DNA from: Aquimarina sp. MMG016
Lineage (GTDB): Bacteria > Bacteroidota > Bacteroidia > Flavobacteriales > Flavobacteriaceae
Length of the DNA: 64,000 bases
Reading direction: 5' to 3'
Assembly (NCBI RefSeq): GCF_018100805.1
Contig: NZ_JAGJEA010000003.1
Span: 186,001 to 250,000, forward strand
Shown here: positions 9,698 through 18,577 of the stretch, piece by piece
Position numbering within the stretch: the first letter of the stretch is position 1
Layout of the letters: the number at the start of each line of letters is the position of its first letter
The notes under the pieces: generated by a model
The model's database searches: none
What the model was told of the DNA's origin: nothing
Seen by the model: the letters and a program-made list of their open reading frames with translations, nothing else
Program-made: the position numbers and the translations under genes

Positions 9698-10627
9698 ATG
9701 AGCAAATTACTGATTGTAGGCTCTGTTGCCTTTGATGCTATTGAAACACCTTTTGGAAAGACGGATAAAATTTTAGGTGGTGCTGCGCCATATATTGCAC
9801 TTTCTGCATCCAATTTTAACATTCATTCAGCAATCGTATCTGTTATTGGAGAAGATTTTCCACAGGATTATCTTAGAAAACTCGAAGAGAAAAATATCGA
9901 TACCTCTGCTATAGAGGTAGTAAAAGGAGGAAAAACTTTCTTTTGGAGTGGTAAATATCATAACGATCTAAATTCTAGAGATACATTAGACACGCAACTA
10001 AATGTACTTGCTGATTTTAATCCAGTGGTTCCTGAGGAATATAAAGATGCAGAGATTGTAGTACTGGGAAATTTAAATCCATTAGTACAACTTAGTGTTT
10101 TAGAACAAATGGCTACCAAACCTAAACTAGCGATTTTAGATACGATGAATTTTTGGATGGAAGATGCTTTTTTAGATGATCTTAAAAAAGTAATTGCCAA
10201 AGTAGATGTAATTACTATTAATGATCAAGAAGCAAGACAATTAAGTGGTGAGTATTCATTGGTTAAAGCTGCAAGAGTAATCGAAAACATGGGACCTAAG
10301 TATGTGGTCATAAAAAAAGGTGAGCATGGAGCTCTTTTATTTCATAATGGACAGATTTTCTTTGCTCCAGCATTACCGTTAGAAGAAGTATTCGATCCTA
10401 CAGGTGCTGGGGACACTTTTGCAGGAGGCTTTGCAGGATATTTGACAAAAACAGGTGATATTTCTTTTGAAAATATGAAGAATGCCATAATACACGCTTC
10501 TAACTTGGCTTCCTTTTGTGTAGAGAAGTTTGGAACGGAAAGGATGGAAAATTTAAAACGAGAAGAAGTTCAGGGACGACTTCAACAGTTTAAAGAATTA
10601 ACACAATTCGAAATAGAATTGTCTTGA
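9698..10627 (+). CDS. PfkB-family carbohydrate/nucleoside kinase
   Basis: 309 residues, ribokinase fold. N-terminal GSVAFDAI and LGGAAPYIALSAS (the first PfkB signature region), and C-terminal DPTGAGDTFAGGFAGYL with the catalytic base Asp239. Substrate cannot be read from the sequence; adenosine-kinase-like or sugar kinase are both possible. In Flavobacteriaceae this gene commonly precedes the PurF-like enzyme, as here, which suggests a role near ribose or purine metabolism (inference). It has its own terminator. Confidence 0.88.
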   Translation: MSKLLIVGSVAFDAIETPFGKTDKILGGAAPYIALSASNFNIHSAIVSVIGEDFPQDYLRKLEEKNIDTSAIEVVKGGKTFFWSGKYHNDLNSRDTLDTQLNVLADFNPVVPEEYKDAEIVVLGNLNPLVQLSVLEQMATKPKLAILDTMNFWMEDAFLDDLKKVIAKVDVITINDQEARQLSGEYSLVKAARVIENMGPKYVVIKKGEHGALLFHNGQIFFAPALPLEEVFDPTGAGDTFAGGFAGYLTKTGDISFENMKNAIIHASNLASFCVEKFGTERMENLKREEVQGRLQQFKELTQFEIELS

Positions 10628-10637
10628 TATAAAATAT

Positions 10638-10668
10638 AGCCCTGGAGCCTTTGGTTTTAGGGCTTTTT
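10638..10668 (+). terminator. Intrinsic terminator of the PfkB kinase gene
   Basis: Inverted repeat AGCCCT / AGGGCT with a 15-nt loop followed by five T, starting about 10 bp after the stop codon. Confidence 0.75.
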
Positions 10669-10711
10669 AATTTGGTTTACCTAACACAACTATTACAATT
10701 TTTGGAATACA

Positions 10712-12610
10712 ATGAGTGATGCTTTAAAACATGAATGCGGTATCGCATTAATACGCCTTTTAAAACCATTAGAATACTATAAAGAAAAGTATGGTACAGC
10801 ATTTTATGGTGTCAATAAAATGTATCTGCTTATGGAAAAGCAGCATAATCGTGGGCAAGATGGTGCTGGCTTTGCCAGTGTAAAACTAGATACTCCTCCA
10901 GGTCAACGTTATATTAGCAGAGTACGATCCAGCGAACAACAACCTATCCAAGATATTTTTTCTCAGATTAATCAAAGAATTAATAAAGAGTTTGAAGAAC
11001 ATCCCGAATATGCTGATGATGTTGATTTACAAAAAAAGAACATCCCATATATAGGAGAAGTATTATTAGGGCACGTGCGTTATGGAACTTTTGGAAAAAA
11101 TAGTGTAGAAAGTGTTCATCCTTTTTTAAGACAGAATAATTGGATGCATCGTAATCTCATTGTAGCCGGAAACTTCAATATGACCAATAATGATGTACTA
11201 TTTGATAATTTAGTGCGTCTGGGCCAGCATCCTAAAGATAAGGTAGATACGGTTACTGTAATGGAGAAAATTGGTCATTTTCTAGATTCTGAAGTAGCTA
11301 AATTATACAAAAAACTTAAGAAAGAAGGGTTTAACAAAATTGACGCTTCTCCGCAAATTGTAGAAAGACTAAATGTTACCAAAATCCTTAAAAAATCTTC
11401 TAAAGATTGGGATGGCGGGTATGCAATGGCGGGTATGTTAGGACATGGTGATGCTTTTGTACTAAGAGACCCAGCCGGAATTAGACCTGCTTACTACTAT
11501 AAGGACGATGAAGTCGTAGTCGTGGCCTCAGAAAGACCCGTAATACAGACTGTATTTAATGTTCCTTTTGATGATATTATAGAATTAGACCCAGGAAAAG
11601 CTATCATAGTTAAAAAGGATGGTACAACTTCGATAAATCGTATTATTGATCCATTAGAACGCAAGGCTTGTTCTTTTGAACGTATTTATTTCTCTAGGGG
11701 AAGTGATGCTGAAATTTATGATGAAAGAAAAAATCTAGGCAGATTGATTATGCCTCAGGTTTTGGAAGAAATTAATCACGATACTGTAAATACTGTTTTC
11801 TCCTTTATACCTAACACTGCTGAAACTTCTTTCTATGGTATGGTGGAAGCGGCGCAGGACGAATTAAACAAACAGAAAAACGAAACTATACTTTCTGAAA
11901 AAGAATCTTTAACAGATGAACGATTATCAGAAATTCTCTCTCATAAATTAAGAACAGAGAAAATAGCAATCAAAGACGCTAAGCTTCGTACATTCATCAC
12001 AGAAGATAGCAGTAGAGATGATTTAGTTGCTCACGTTTATGATGTTACCTATGGTGTTGTAAAATCAGAAGATAATCTTGTCATTATAGATGATAGTATC
12101 GTAAGAGGTACAACTCTAAAAAAGAGTATCATTAAAATGATGGATCGATTAAATCCAAAAAAGATTGTTATCGTCTCTTCTGCTCCACAAATTCGATATC
12201 CGGATTGTTACGGAATTGACATGGCAAGACTAGAAGGCTTAATTGCTTTTAAAGCCGCCTTAGAACTTCTAAAAGAAAATGGCAATTACGATCTTGTAGA
12301 ACAGGTTTATGAGAAATGTAAAGCTCAGGAAAATCTTGCCGATGCAGAAGTACAGAATTTTGTAAAACAGCTCTATGATGGATTTACAGATCAGGAAATT
12401 AGTGATAAAATAGCCGAATTACTTAGCGATGAAACCGTAAATGCGGAAGTCAAAATTATATACCAAACTGTAGACAATCTGCACCAGGCCTGCCCTAAGA
12501 ACCTAGGCGACTGGTATTTTACAGGAGATTATCCTACTGCTGGAGGAAATAGAGTAGTAAACAAAGCCTTTATTAACTTTTTTGAGGGTAAAGATGAAAG
12601 AGCTTACTAA
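10712..12610 (+). CDS. Amidophosphoribosyltransferase-like protein (long PurF paralogue)
   Basis: 632 residues, about 120 more than canonical PurF. A class II glutamine amidotransferase domain starts after a short propeptide at Cys9 (HECGIALI) and includes the NRGQDGAGFA loop. The phosphoribosyltransferase domain carries the PRPP loop VIIDDSIVRGTT at about residues 458-470. The family catalyses the first step of purine synthesis; this longer Bacteroidetes form often coexists with a standard PurF elsewhere, so its exact role is uncertain. It has extra helical sequence at about 385-425 and at the C-terminus. purN and the PfkB kinase lie just upstream. Confidence 0.88.
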   Translation: MSDALKHECGIALIRLLKPLEYYKEKYGTAFYGVNKMYLLMEKQHNRGQDGAGFASVKLDTPPGQRYISRVRSSEQQPIQDIFSQINQRINKEFEEHPEYADDVDLQKKNIPYIGEVLLGHVRYGTFGKNSVESVHPFLRQNNWMHRNLIVAGNFNMTNNDVLFDNLVRLGQHPKDKVDTVTVMEKIGHFLDSEVAKLYKKLKKEGFNKIDASPQIVERLNVTKILKKSSKDWDGGYAMAGMLGHGDAFVLRDPAGIRPAYYYKDDEVVVVASERPVIQTVFNVPFDDIIELDPGKAIIVKKDGTTSINRIIDPLERKACSFERIYFSRGSDAEIYDERKNLGRLIMPQVLEEINHDTVNTVFSFIPNTAETSFYGMVEAAQDELNKQKNETILSEKESLTDERLSEILSHKLRTEKIAIKDAKLRTFITEDSSRDDLVAHVYDVTYGVVKSEDNLVIIDDSIVRGTTLKKSIIKMMDRLNPKKIVIVSSAPQIRYPDCYGIDMARLEGLIAFKAALELLKENGNYDLVEQVYEKCKAQENLADAEVQNFVKQLYDGFTDQEISDKIAELLSDETVNAEVKIIYQTVDNLHQACPKNLGDWYFTGDYPTAGGNRVVNKAFINFFEGKDERAY

Positions 12611-12763
12611 AAAACCATAATTCCACGCAGTTAAAAATTGTTAATTTGTGTATTTCAACAAGTATTTTGACCTTTCATCTAAAACATTTTTTCACAATGA
12701 ATTTCCGACTTATATTAGCAGAGCCATAGCATAAGTAGGTTAAGTTCATGGTAGATTTGGGGC

Positions 12764-12792
12764 AAAAAAAGGTGGACTTTCCACCTTTTTTT
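12764..12792. terminator. Intrinsic terminator downstream of the PurF-like gene
   Basis: Hairpin AAAGGTGGA / TCCACCTTT with a 3-nt loop, A7 before and T7 after. It is about 155 bp after the stop codon, leaving an AT-rich stretch (12611-12763) that may be a long 3' UTR or a small RNA; I found no clear promoter or ORF there. Confidence 0.85.
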
Positions 12793-12822
12793 ATTTTATG
12801 ACATTTCGTAAAATATTTACAT

Positions 12823-12857
12823 AAAAAAAAGAGTCACAAATTGTGACTCTTTTTTTA
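12823..12857. terminator. Intrinsic terminator of the superoxide dismutase gene
   Basis: Hairpin AAAGAGTCACAA / TTGTGACTCTTT with A8 and T7 flanks. Works for sod on the minus strand, 17 bp past its stop, and could also catch plus-strand readthrough. Confidence 0.9.
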
Positions 12858-12873
12858 TAAAGATCAAAGAGTA

Positions 12874-13482
12874 TTACTTTCCTTGAGCATATCTGCTAGC
12901 AACCTCATTCCAGTCGATTATATTAAAAAATGCAGAAACATAATCCGGACGACGGTTTTGATAATTCAAGTAATAAGCATGCTCCCAAACATCAATCGCC
13001 AAGATAGGCGTTCCACCACAACCGATTCCAGGCATTAATGGGTTATCCTGATTAGGAGTTGCGCATATTTCTACTTTTCCTCCTTCGTGAACACACAACC
13101 AAGCCCATCCAGAACCAAACTGAGTCCCTGCAGCAGTAGAAAAAGCATCTTTAAAAGCATCAAAAGATTCATAAGCAGCATTAATTGCATCTGCTAACTC
13201 TCCTGATGGTTTTCCACCTCCATTAGGAGACATAATTTCCCAAAACAAAGTGTGATTATAAAATCCTCCTCCATTATTCCTTACAGCTTTGTTGGACATA
13301 TCAAGATTGATAAGGATATTCTCTATTGTTTTACCCTCTAGATCTGTTCCTTCGATAGCAGCATTCAACTTACTGGTATATCCTGCATGATGTTTATCGT
13401 GATGGATTTCCATGGTACGAGCATCTATATGAGGTTCTAACGCATCAAAAGCGTAGTTTAATTTAGGTAATTCAAATGACAT
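12874..13482 (-). CDS. sodA: Superoxide dismutase, Fe/Mn family (Mn-like signature)
   Basis: 202 residues, cytoplasmic (no signal peptide). Metal ligands His27 ([12 protein letters not shown]), His77 (FYNHTLFW), Asp164 and His168 ([18 protein letters not shown]). Gln145 in TPNQDNPL and the GGGFYNH segment favour manganese over iron, although cambialistic use cannot be excluded. Converts superoxide to hydrogen peroxide and oxygen. Monocistronic, with its own terminator and a -7 box at 13523-13530. Confidence 0.95.
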   Translation of the reverse strand: MSFELPKLNYAFDALEPHIDARTMEIHHDKHHAGYTSKLNAAIEGTDLEGKTIENILINLDMSNKAVRNNGGGFYNHTLFWEIMSPNGGGKPSGELADAINAAYESFDAFKDAFSTAAGTQFGSGWAWLCVHEGGKVEICATPNQDNPLMPGIGCGGTPILAIDVWEHAYYLNYQNRRPDYVSAFFNIIDWNEVASRYAQGK

Positions 13483-13522
13483 AGTTTTTTAATTATTTAG
13501 TGAATAAAAGTCAAAATGACAC

Positions 13523-13530
13523 CAAATTTA
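13523..13530 (-). promoter_or_regulatory. Candidate -7 box for sodA
   Basis: Minus strand reads TAAATTTG (TAnnTTTG), 41 bp upstream of the sod ATG; a T-rich but not perfect -33 region precedes it. Confidence 0.5.
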
Positions 13531-13653
13531 ACAATTAGAGTGATGAATAAAAATTAATATTTGTTATAAATTGTTTAAATCCTTTTATAACTAAATCACT
13601 TTATTTTTCCTCATAAAACAAAGTGCTTTTATTATTTTAGTAAAAAAAACGAA

Positions 13654-16600
13654 TTGAGTTCTCAAAAAGCTTTTACAATTTATAATGCAGCTGCTGGAGC
13701 TGGAAAAACATACACCCTAGTAAAAGCATATATAATTACATTACTAAAAGGAGAATTTAAGGACAGCTATAAAAATATTTTGGCAATAACTTTTACAAAT
13801 AAAGCAGTTGCCGAAATGAAAACAAGGGTTTTAGAAAATCTAGTTGCCATAAGCAATCCAGAAACACCTTCAAAACACAAAGACCTTTTAAAAGAGTTAG
13901 TTCTCGAAATTGGAATTACCGAGTCTGAAATAAAACAAAAAGCTAATAGAATCCTTAAAAGTATTCTTCATAATTATGCTGGTTTTGATATTGTTACCAT
14001 AGATACTTTTACACATCGAGTCATAAGAACATTTGCATACGATTTAGGAATCCCTATGAATTTTGAGATCGAAATGGACTCAGAAACATTAATAGAAGAA
14101 GCAGTAGATGCTGTTGTTGCCAAAGTTGGTGTAGATCAAGAGCTAACTAAAGTAATTATTGATTTTGCCATAAGCAAACTCGAAGATGACAAGAGTTGGG
14201 ATATTACAACAGAACTTAATAAAATTGCTAAACTATTATTTAGTGAAAACGATAGAGAACATCTCAATAGACTATCTAATAAAACTAATCAGGATTTCGA
14301 AAACCTAAAGACACTTTTAGCCAAAAAAAATTCTGAAAACAAAAGTGCTATCATTTCTGAATCCGTTGCAGCCCTAGAATTGATTAAAAATAATGGATTG
14401 GAAAATTCTGATTTTAATCGTGGATCAATACCAAACCACTTCATTAAGTTATCCGAAGGAGAAACGAACGTTGATTTTAAAGCTGCTTGGAAACAAAATA
14501 TACAGGAAGCCTCTTTTTACACTTCGAAATTAGATACATACAAAAAAGAACAAATCGATAGTATTCGTAATACTATAGAAAGAACTTTTTTGGAAACAAA
14601 AAAGAAACTATCTCAGATTCATCTTTTTGAAAATATCGTCAAAAACCTTACTCCTCTTTCTATTCTTAACGCAATCAACAAAGAGCTTATAGATATCAAA
14701 AAAGAAAGAAGAATTCTTTTAATCTCAGAATTCAATAAAATCATTAGTGAGGCCATACAAGACCAACCAGCTCCTTTCATTTATGAACGTCTAGGAGAAC
14801 GATATCGGGATTATTTTATAGATGAATTTCAGGACACTTCAGAATTACAATGGAACAACTTGATCCCATTAATAGATAATGCTCTTTCTACTGAAACCTT
14901 AACCGGTAAAAGAGGGCAACTTACTATAGTAGGGGATGCTAAACAAGCTATTTACAGATGGCGAGGAGGAAAAGCGGAACAGTTTATTAATCTTTCTTCA
15001 GATCAAAACCCTTTTTCGATTAAGGAAAAGCAAGTTCTTAATTTACCAAAAAACTATCGTAGTCATAAAAACATTATAGAGTTTAATAATGACTTTTTTA
15101 CCTTTTTATCAAACGACTTTAGTGATCAAAAACACCAAGAACTTTATCGAAAAGGAAATCAACAGCAAACAAACCCAAAAGATAATGGTTATGTAAATAT
15201 ATCATTTATTGAGGCTAAGAATGCTATCGATGAGAATGAGATCTATCCGCAAAGAGTATTTGAAATCATAAAAGAACTCAAAGAAAAAAGATATGGCCTG
15301 GATGAGATTTGTATTTTGGTAAGAAGACAAAAAGAAGGAGCACTAATAGCCGATTTTCTCACAGAAAAGGGATTATCCATAATATCATCAGAAACTTTGC
15401 TTATCAATAATGCTCCCGAGGTGGTGTTTATTATTGATTTACTTACCTGGTATGTACAGCCTGATAACCTTATGGCTAAAGCTAATATGCTTCATTTTCT
15501 TTCGGATAAACTTTTGATACAAGACAAACATTCCTTTTTACAAAATGTAATATTCACTGATAAAAACATCTTTTCATCAGTATTAAAGAATTACGGAATT
15601 GACTTTAACTTAAATTTTTTAGGTGTAAATTCTATTTATTCCAGTGCAGAATATATTGTTAAAAGCTTCAATCTAGCTAATTCTGCTCCAGCATACATTC
15701 AGTTTTTCCTGGATACAATATTTTCTTTTTCTCAAAAACATGCTGAAGGTATTATTGGGTTTCTTAACTATTGGAATAGTAAAAAAGACAAACTCAGTAT
15801 TGTAGCTCCGGAAGGAGAGGAAGCTATTAAGATCATGACCATACATAAAGCCAAGGGGTTAGAGTTTCCTTGTGTTATATACCCCTATGCCAATATTGAT
15901 ATTTATAGAGAGTTAGAACCTAAAACCTGGTTATCGGTTGACAAAGAAAAATACAATGGTTTTGAAGAAGTATTTATCAATTATAACAAAAGTATATCCG
16001 ATTATGATTCGAGAGCCGAAAAAATTGTTGTCGAGAGACAAGCAAAATTAGAGCTAGACACCTTTAATCTATTATACGTTGCTTTGACTCGGGCAGAGCA
16101 GCAATTATATATTATCTCAAAGAAAGAATTAACCTCTAAAGGTGAAAGTAATAAAAATAAATTTTCGGGTAAATTAATTCATTATTTACAATATAAGAAC
16201 CTATGGAATCCTGAACAACTTGAATATGGATTTGGGAATGCGGATAAACCATTTTCTCAAGTACCTCATTCAGAAAGTAAATCCAAAAACATTCGATTAA
16301 GTCAATTTGAAAACTCTGAACAACAATATAAAATTAGTATAGTAACTAACTCCAGTAAATTATGGGACACTTCACAAGGGGATGCTATTGAAAAAGGAAA
16401 CCTTATCCATGATTTACTATCATTAATATATACACATAATGATATAAACAAAGTAATAGCTGATGCATACTTAGAAGGAAGAATTCTTTTACAAGACAAA
16501 GAAATATTGTACAAAGAGCTGACAAAAGTGATTGAACATCCAGAACTTATAAATTATTTCAAAGAAAACAATACTATACTAAATGAACAAGAAATTATAG

Positions 16601-16806
16601 CTAATGGGCAACTGTATCGACCAGATAGAATTATAATAACTTCAGAAGAATATGTTGTTATAATAGATTATAAAACAGGAGTTTCATCGCCTTCTCATAA
16701 AAAACAACTCATACAATATGGAGAGGTTCTAATAAGAATGGGTTACAAAATTGATAAGAAAATCCTTGTATATATCGATAAAAATATCGCTTTAAAATTC
16801 ATCTAA
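13654..16806 (+). CDS. UvrD/Rep-type helicase-nuclease, AddA/RecB-like
   Basis: 1,050 residues. Walker A NAAAGAGKTYTL (Lys18), motif Ia AITFTNKAVAEMK, Walker B IDEFQDT (about 389-395), motif III VGDAKQAIYRWRGG, motif IV NYRSHKNI, motif V TIHKAKGLEFPCVIYP, motif VI YVALTRAEQQLYI. A C-terminal PD-(D/E)XK nuclease has PDRI and IDYKTG (Asp1005, Lys1007). The start is TTG at 13654: no ATG lies between the upstream stop region and the P-loop. It probably pairs with the nuclease gene at 18578 as an AddAB-type double-strand-break resection enzyme; here an OmpA gene separates them. Confidence 0.92.
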   Translation: MSSQKAFTIYNAAAGAGKTYTLVKAYIITLLKGEFKDSYKNILAITFTNKAVAEMKTRVLENLVAISNPETPSKHKDLLKELVLEIGITESEIKQKANRILKSILHNYAGFDIVTIDTFTHRVIRTFAYDLGIPMNFEIEMDSETLIEEAVDAVVAKVGVDQELTKVIIDFAISKLEDDKSWDITTELNKIAKLLFSENDREHLNRLSNKTNQDFENLKTLLAKKNSENKSAIISESVAALELIKNNGLENSDFNRGSIPNHFIKLSEGETNVDFKAAWKQNIQEASFYTSKLDTYKKEQIDSIRNTIERTFLETKKKLSQIHLFENIVKNLTPLSILNAINKELIDIKKERRILLISEFNKIISEAIQDQPAPFIYERLGERYRDYFIDEFQDTSELQWNNLIPLIDNALSTETLTGKRGQLTIVGDAKQAIYRWRGGKAEQFINLSSDQNPFSIKEKQVLNLPKNYRSHKNIIEFNNDFFTFLSNDFSDQKHQELYRKGNQQQTNPKDNGYVNISFIEAKNAIDENEIYPQRVFEIIKELKEKRYGLDEICILVRRQKEGALIADFLTEKGLSIISSETLLINNAPEVVFIIDLLTWYVQPDNLMAKANMLHFLSDKLLIQDKHSFLQNVIFTDKNIFSSVLKNYGIDFNLNFLGVNSIYSSAEYIVKSFNLANSAPAYIQFFLDTIFSFSQKHAEGIIGFLNYWNSKKDKLSIVAPEGEEAIKIMTIHKAKGLEFPCVIYPYANIDIYRELEPKTWLSVDKEKYNGFEEVFINYNKSISDYDSRAEKIVVERQAKLELDTFNLLYVALTRAEQQLYIISKKELTSKGESNKNKFSGKLIHYLQYKNLWNPEQLEYGFGNADKPFSQVPHSESKSKNIRLSQFENSEQQYKISIVTNSSKLWDTSQGDAIEKGNLIHDLLSLIYTHNDINKVIADAYLEGRILLQDKEILYKELTKVIEHPELINYFKENNTILNEQEIIANGQLYRPDRIIITSEEYVVIIDYKTGVSSPSHKKQLIQYGEVLIRMGYKIDKKILVYIDKNIALKFI

Positions 16807-17026
16807 ATAAGTATTATTTTCAGAATTACTTAAAGAAAAGTAGGGATAAAAAGGATTTTTATATTATAATTGTAACAAATTTGAAAGGACAATAAATATT
16901 ATTTTTCTTAAAAATTAGTCATATTTATCATGTTTTAGAGGCTTAAGCTGTAGTTGTAAAAAACTCGAAAAACCTTCAAACCCTGATATACACTGGCCTA
17001 TTTAGAAAAAATTATTACATTTGTCT

Positions 17027-17056
17027 TTGTCAGTTATTATTAACATATTACATTTG
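17027..17056 (+). promoter_or_regulatory. Candidate promoter of the OmpA-family gene
   Basis: TTG at 17027-17029 and TACATTTG at 17049-17056 with a 19-bp spacer, an excellent fit to the Bacteroidetes -33 TTG / -7 TAnnTTTG promoter. It lies 28 bp before the ATG. A second TACATTTG at 17016-17023 lacks a matching -33. The rest of 16807-17026 shows no gene. Confidence 0.7.
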
Positions 17057-17084
17057 CTCTAATTAACACTTAAAAATTAAATTA

Positions 17085-18515
17085 TTGAATATGAAACATC
17101 TTAGAAGTTTTTTAGTGGCTTCGTTATTAGTACTCGGGTTTAGTACTGCGAATGCACAAGATGAAAACAACCCTTGGGCAGTATCGATTGGCGTTAATGC
17201 CGTTGACATTTTCCCTACTGGTGGTGACCTACCAGCACAAGGAGAAATTTTTGACGAGTTTTTCAACGCTAGTGACCACTGGAATATTCTTCCATCTGTA
17301 TCTAAACTATCTGTAGGTAGATACATTGGAGATGGATTTACTTTTACTGTTTCCGGTAGTGTAAATCAAATCGATAAAGTTGGTGAAAATCCTATTACTG
17401 GGGAGGATTTATCTGCTGATGACTTTTCTTATTATGCCGTAGACGGTAGAATTAGTTACAGTTTTAAAAACATATTAGGTTCTAACTGGCTTGACCCTTA
17501 CTTAGGAGTTGGTGGTGGATACACTTGGTTAGATGAAATTGGAGTTGGAACTTTAAATGGTTCTTTTGGTCTTAACTTTTGGTTAACTGAAAACTTAGCT
17601 TTCAATCTACAAACAACGTACAAGCATGTATTCGAGGATTATGCAGTTAACGCTACTGATGCAAATCCAGTAAACACAAGCTATCCTCCAACTCACTTCC
17701 AACACTCTGCAGGTCTTACTTTTGCATTTGGAGGTAAAGATACTGACGGTGATGGAGTATACGATAAAGATGATGAGTGTCCAGATGTTCCTGGTTTAGC
17801 AGAATTTAATGGTTGTCCTGATACTGACGGTGATGGAATCACTGATGCTAAAGATGACTGTCCTGATACTCCTGGTACAGCAGAATTTAACGGTTGTGCT
17901 GATACTGATGGTGATGGAGTTGCTGATCCTCAGGATGAGTGTCCTACTGTAGCTGGATTAGCTAACCTAAATGGATGTCCTGATGCTGACGGTGATGGAA
18001 TCACTGATGCAAAAGACGGTTGTCCAAATGAGGCAGGTCCTGCTGCTAATAATGGTTGTCCTTACCAAGATAAAGATGGTGATGGAGTATTAGACAAAGA
18101 TGATAACTGTCCTGATGTTGCTGGTACTGTTGCTAACAATGGTTGTCCAGAAGTAACTGAAGAAGTACAGAAAACTCTTAACGACTATGCTAAGACTATC
18201 TTATTTGATTCTGGTAGATCAACTATCAAAGAAGAATCAAACAAAGTTCTTGGTGATATCATTGGAATCTTAAAAGAATACCCAACTGCTAAGTTTACTA
18301 TTGAAGGGCATACTGATAGCCAAGGTAGAGCATCATCTAACCAAAAATTATCTGACTCTAGAGCTAACGCTGTTAAGACATACTTAGTTGAAAACGGTAT
18401 TGATCAGTTCAGATTATCTGCTGTTGGTTATGGTGAAGACAGACCAATTGCTACTAATAAAACTAGAAAAGGTAGAGCTCAAAACAGACGTGTTGAGATC
18501 AACTTAGTGAAGTAA
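17085..18515 (+). CDS. OmpA-family outer membrane protein with thrombospondin type 3 repeats
   Basis: 476 residues. Signal peptide at 1-24 (ending STANAQ), an N-terminal beta-barrel-like region to about 220, then about five calcium-binding repeats of the type DTDGDGVxDxxDxCP (225-355) with paired cysteines, and a C-terminal OmpA/MotB peptidoglycan-binding domain (365-476; [28 protein letters not shown]). Anchors the outer membrane to peptidoglycan. It uses a strong-looking promoter, has its own terminator and preferred-codon-rich sequence, consistent with high expression. Confidence 0.93.
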   Translation: MNMKHLRSFLVASLLVLGFSTANAQDENNPWAVSIGVNAVDIFPTGGDLPAQGEIFDEFFNASDHWNILPSVSKLSVGRYIGDGFTFTVSGSVNQIDKVGENPITGEDLSADDFSYYAVDGRISYSFKNILGSNWLDPYLGVGGGYTWLDEIGVGTLNGSFGLNFWLTENLAFNLQTTYKHVFEDYAVNATDANPVNTSYPPTHFQHSAGLTFAFGGKDTDGDGVYDKDDECPDVPGLAEFNGCPDTDGDGITDAKDDCPDTPGTAEFNGCADTDGDGVADPQDECPTVAGLANLNGCPDADGDGITDAKDGCPNEAGPAANNGCPYQDKDGDGVLDKDDNCPDVAGTVANNGCPEVTEEVQKTLNDYAKTILFDSGRSTIKEESNKVLGDIIGILKEYPTAKFTIEGHTDSQGRASSNQKLSDSRANAVKTYLVENGIDQFRLSAVGYGEDRPIATNKTRKGRAQNRRVEINLVK

Positions 18516-18538
18516 TTTTTTCACTAAATATATAATAA

Positions 18539-18568
18539 AACGTCCCGATTAAATCGGGACGTTTTTTA
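18539..18568 (+). terminator. Intrinsic terminator of the OmpA-family gene
   Basis: Perfect hairpin CGTCCCGATT / AATCGGGACG with a single-base loop, extended by A-T pairs and followed by T6. It lies only 10 bp before the GTG start of the next gene, so that gene depends on readthrough or on a promoter inside this region. Confidence 0.92.
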
Positions 18569-18577
18569 TTTTTAAGG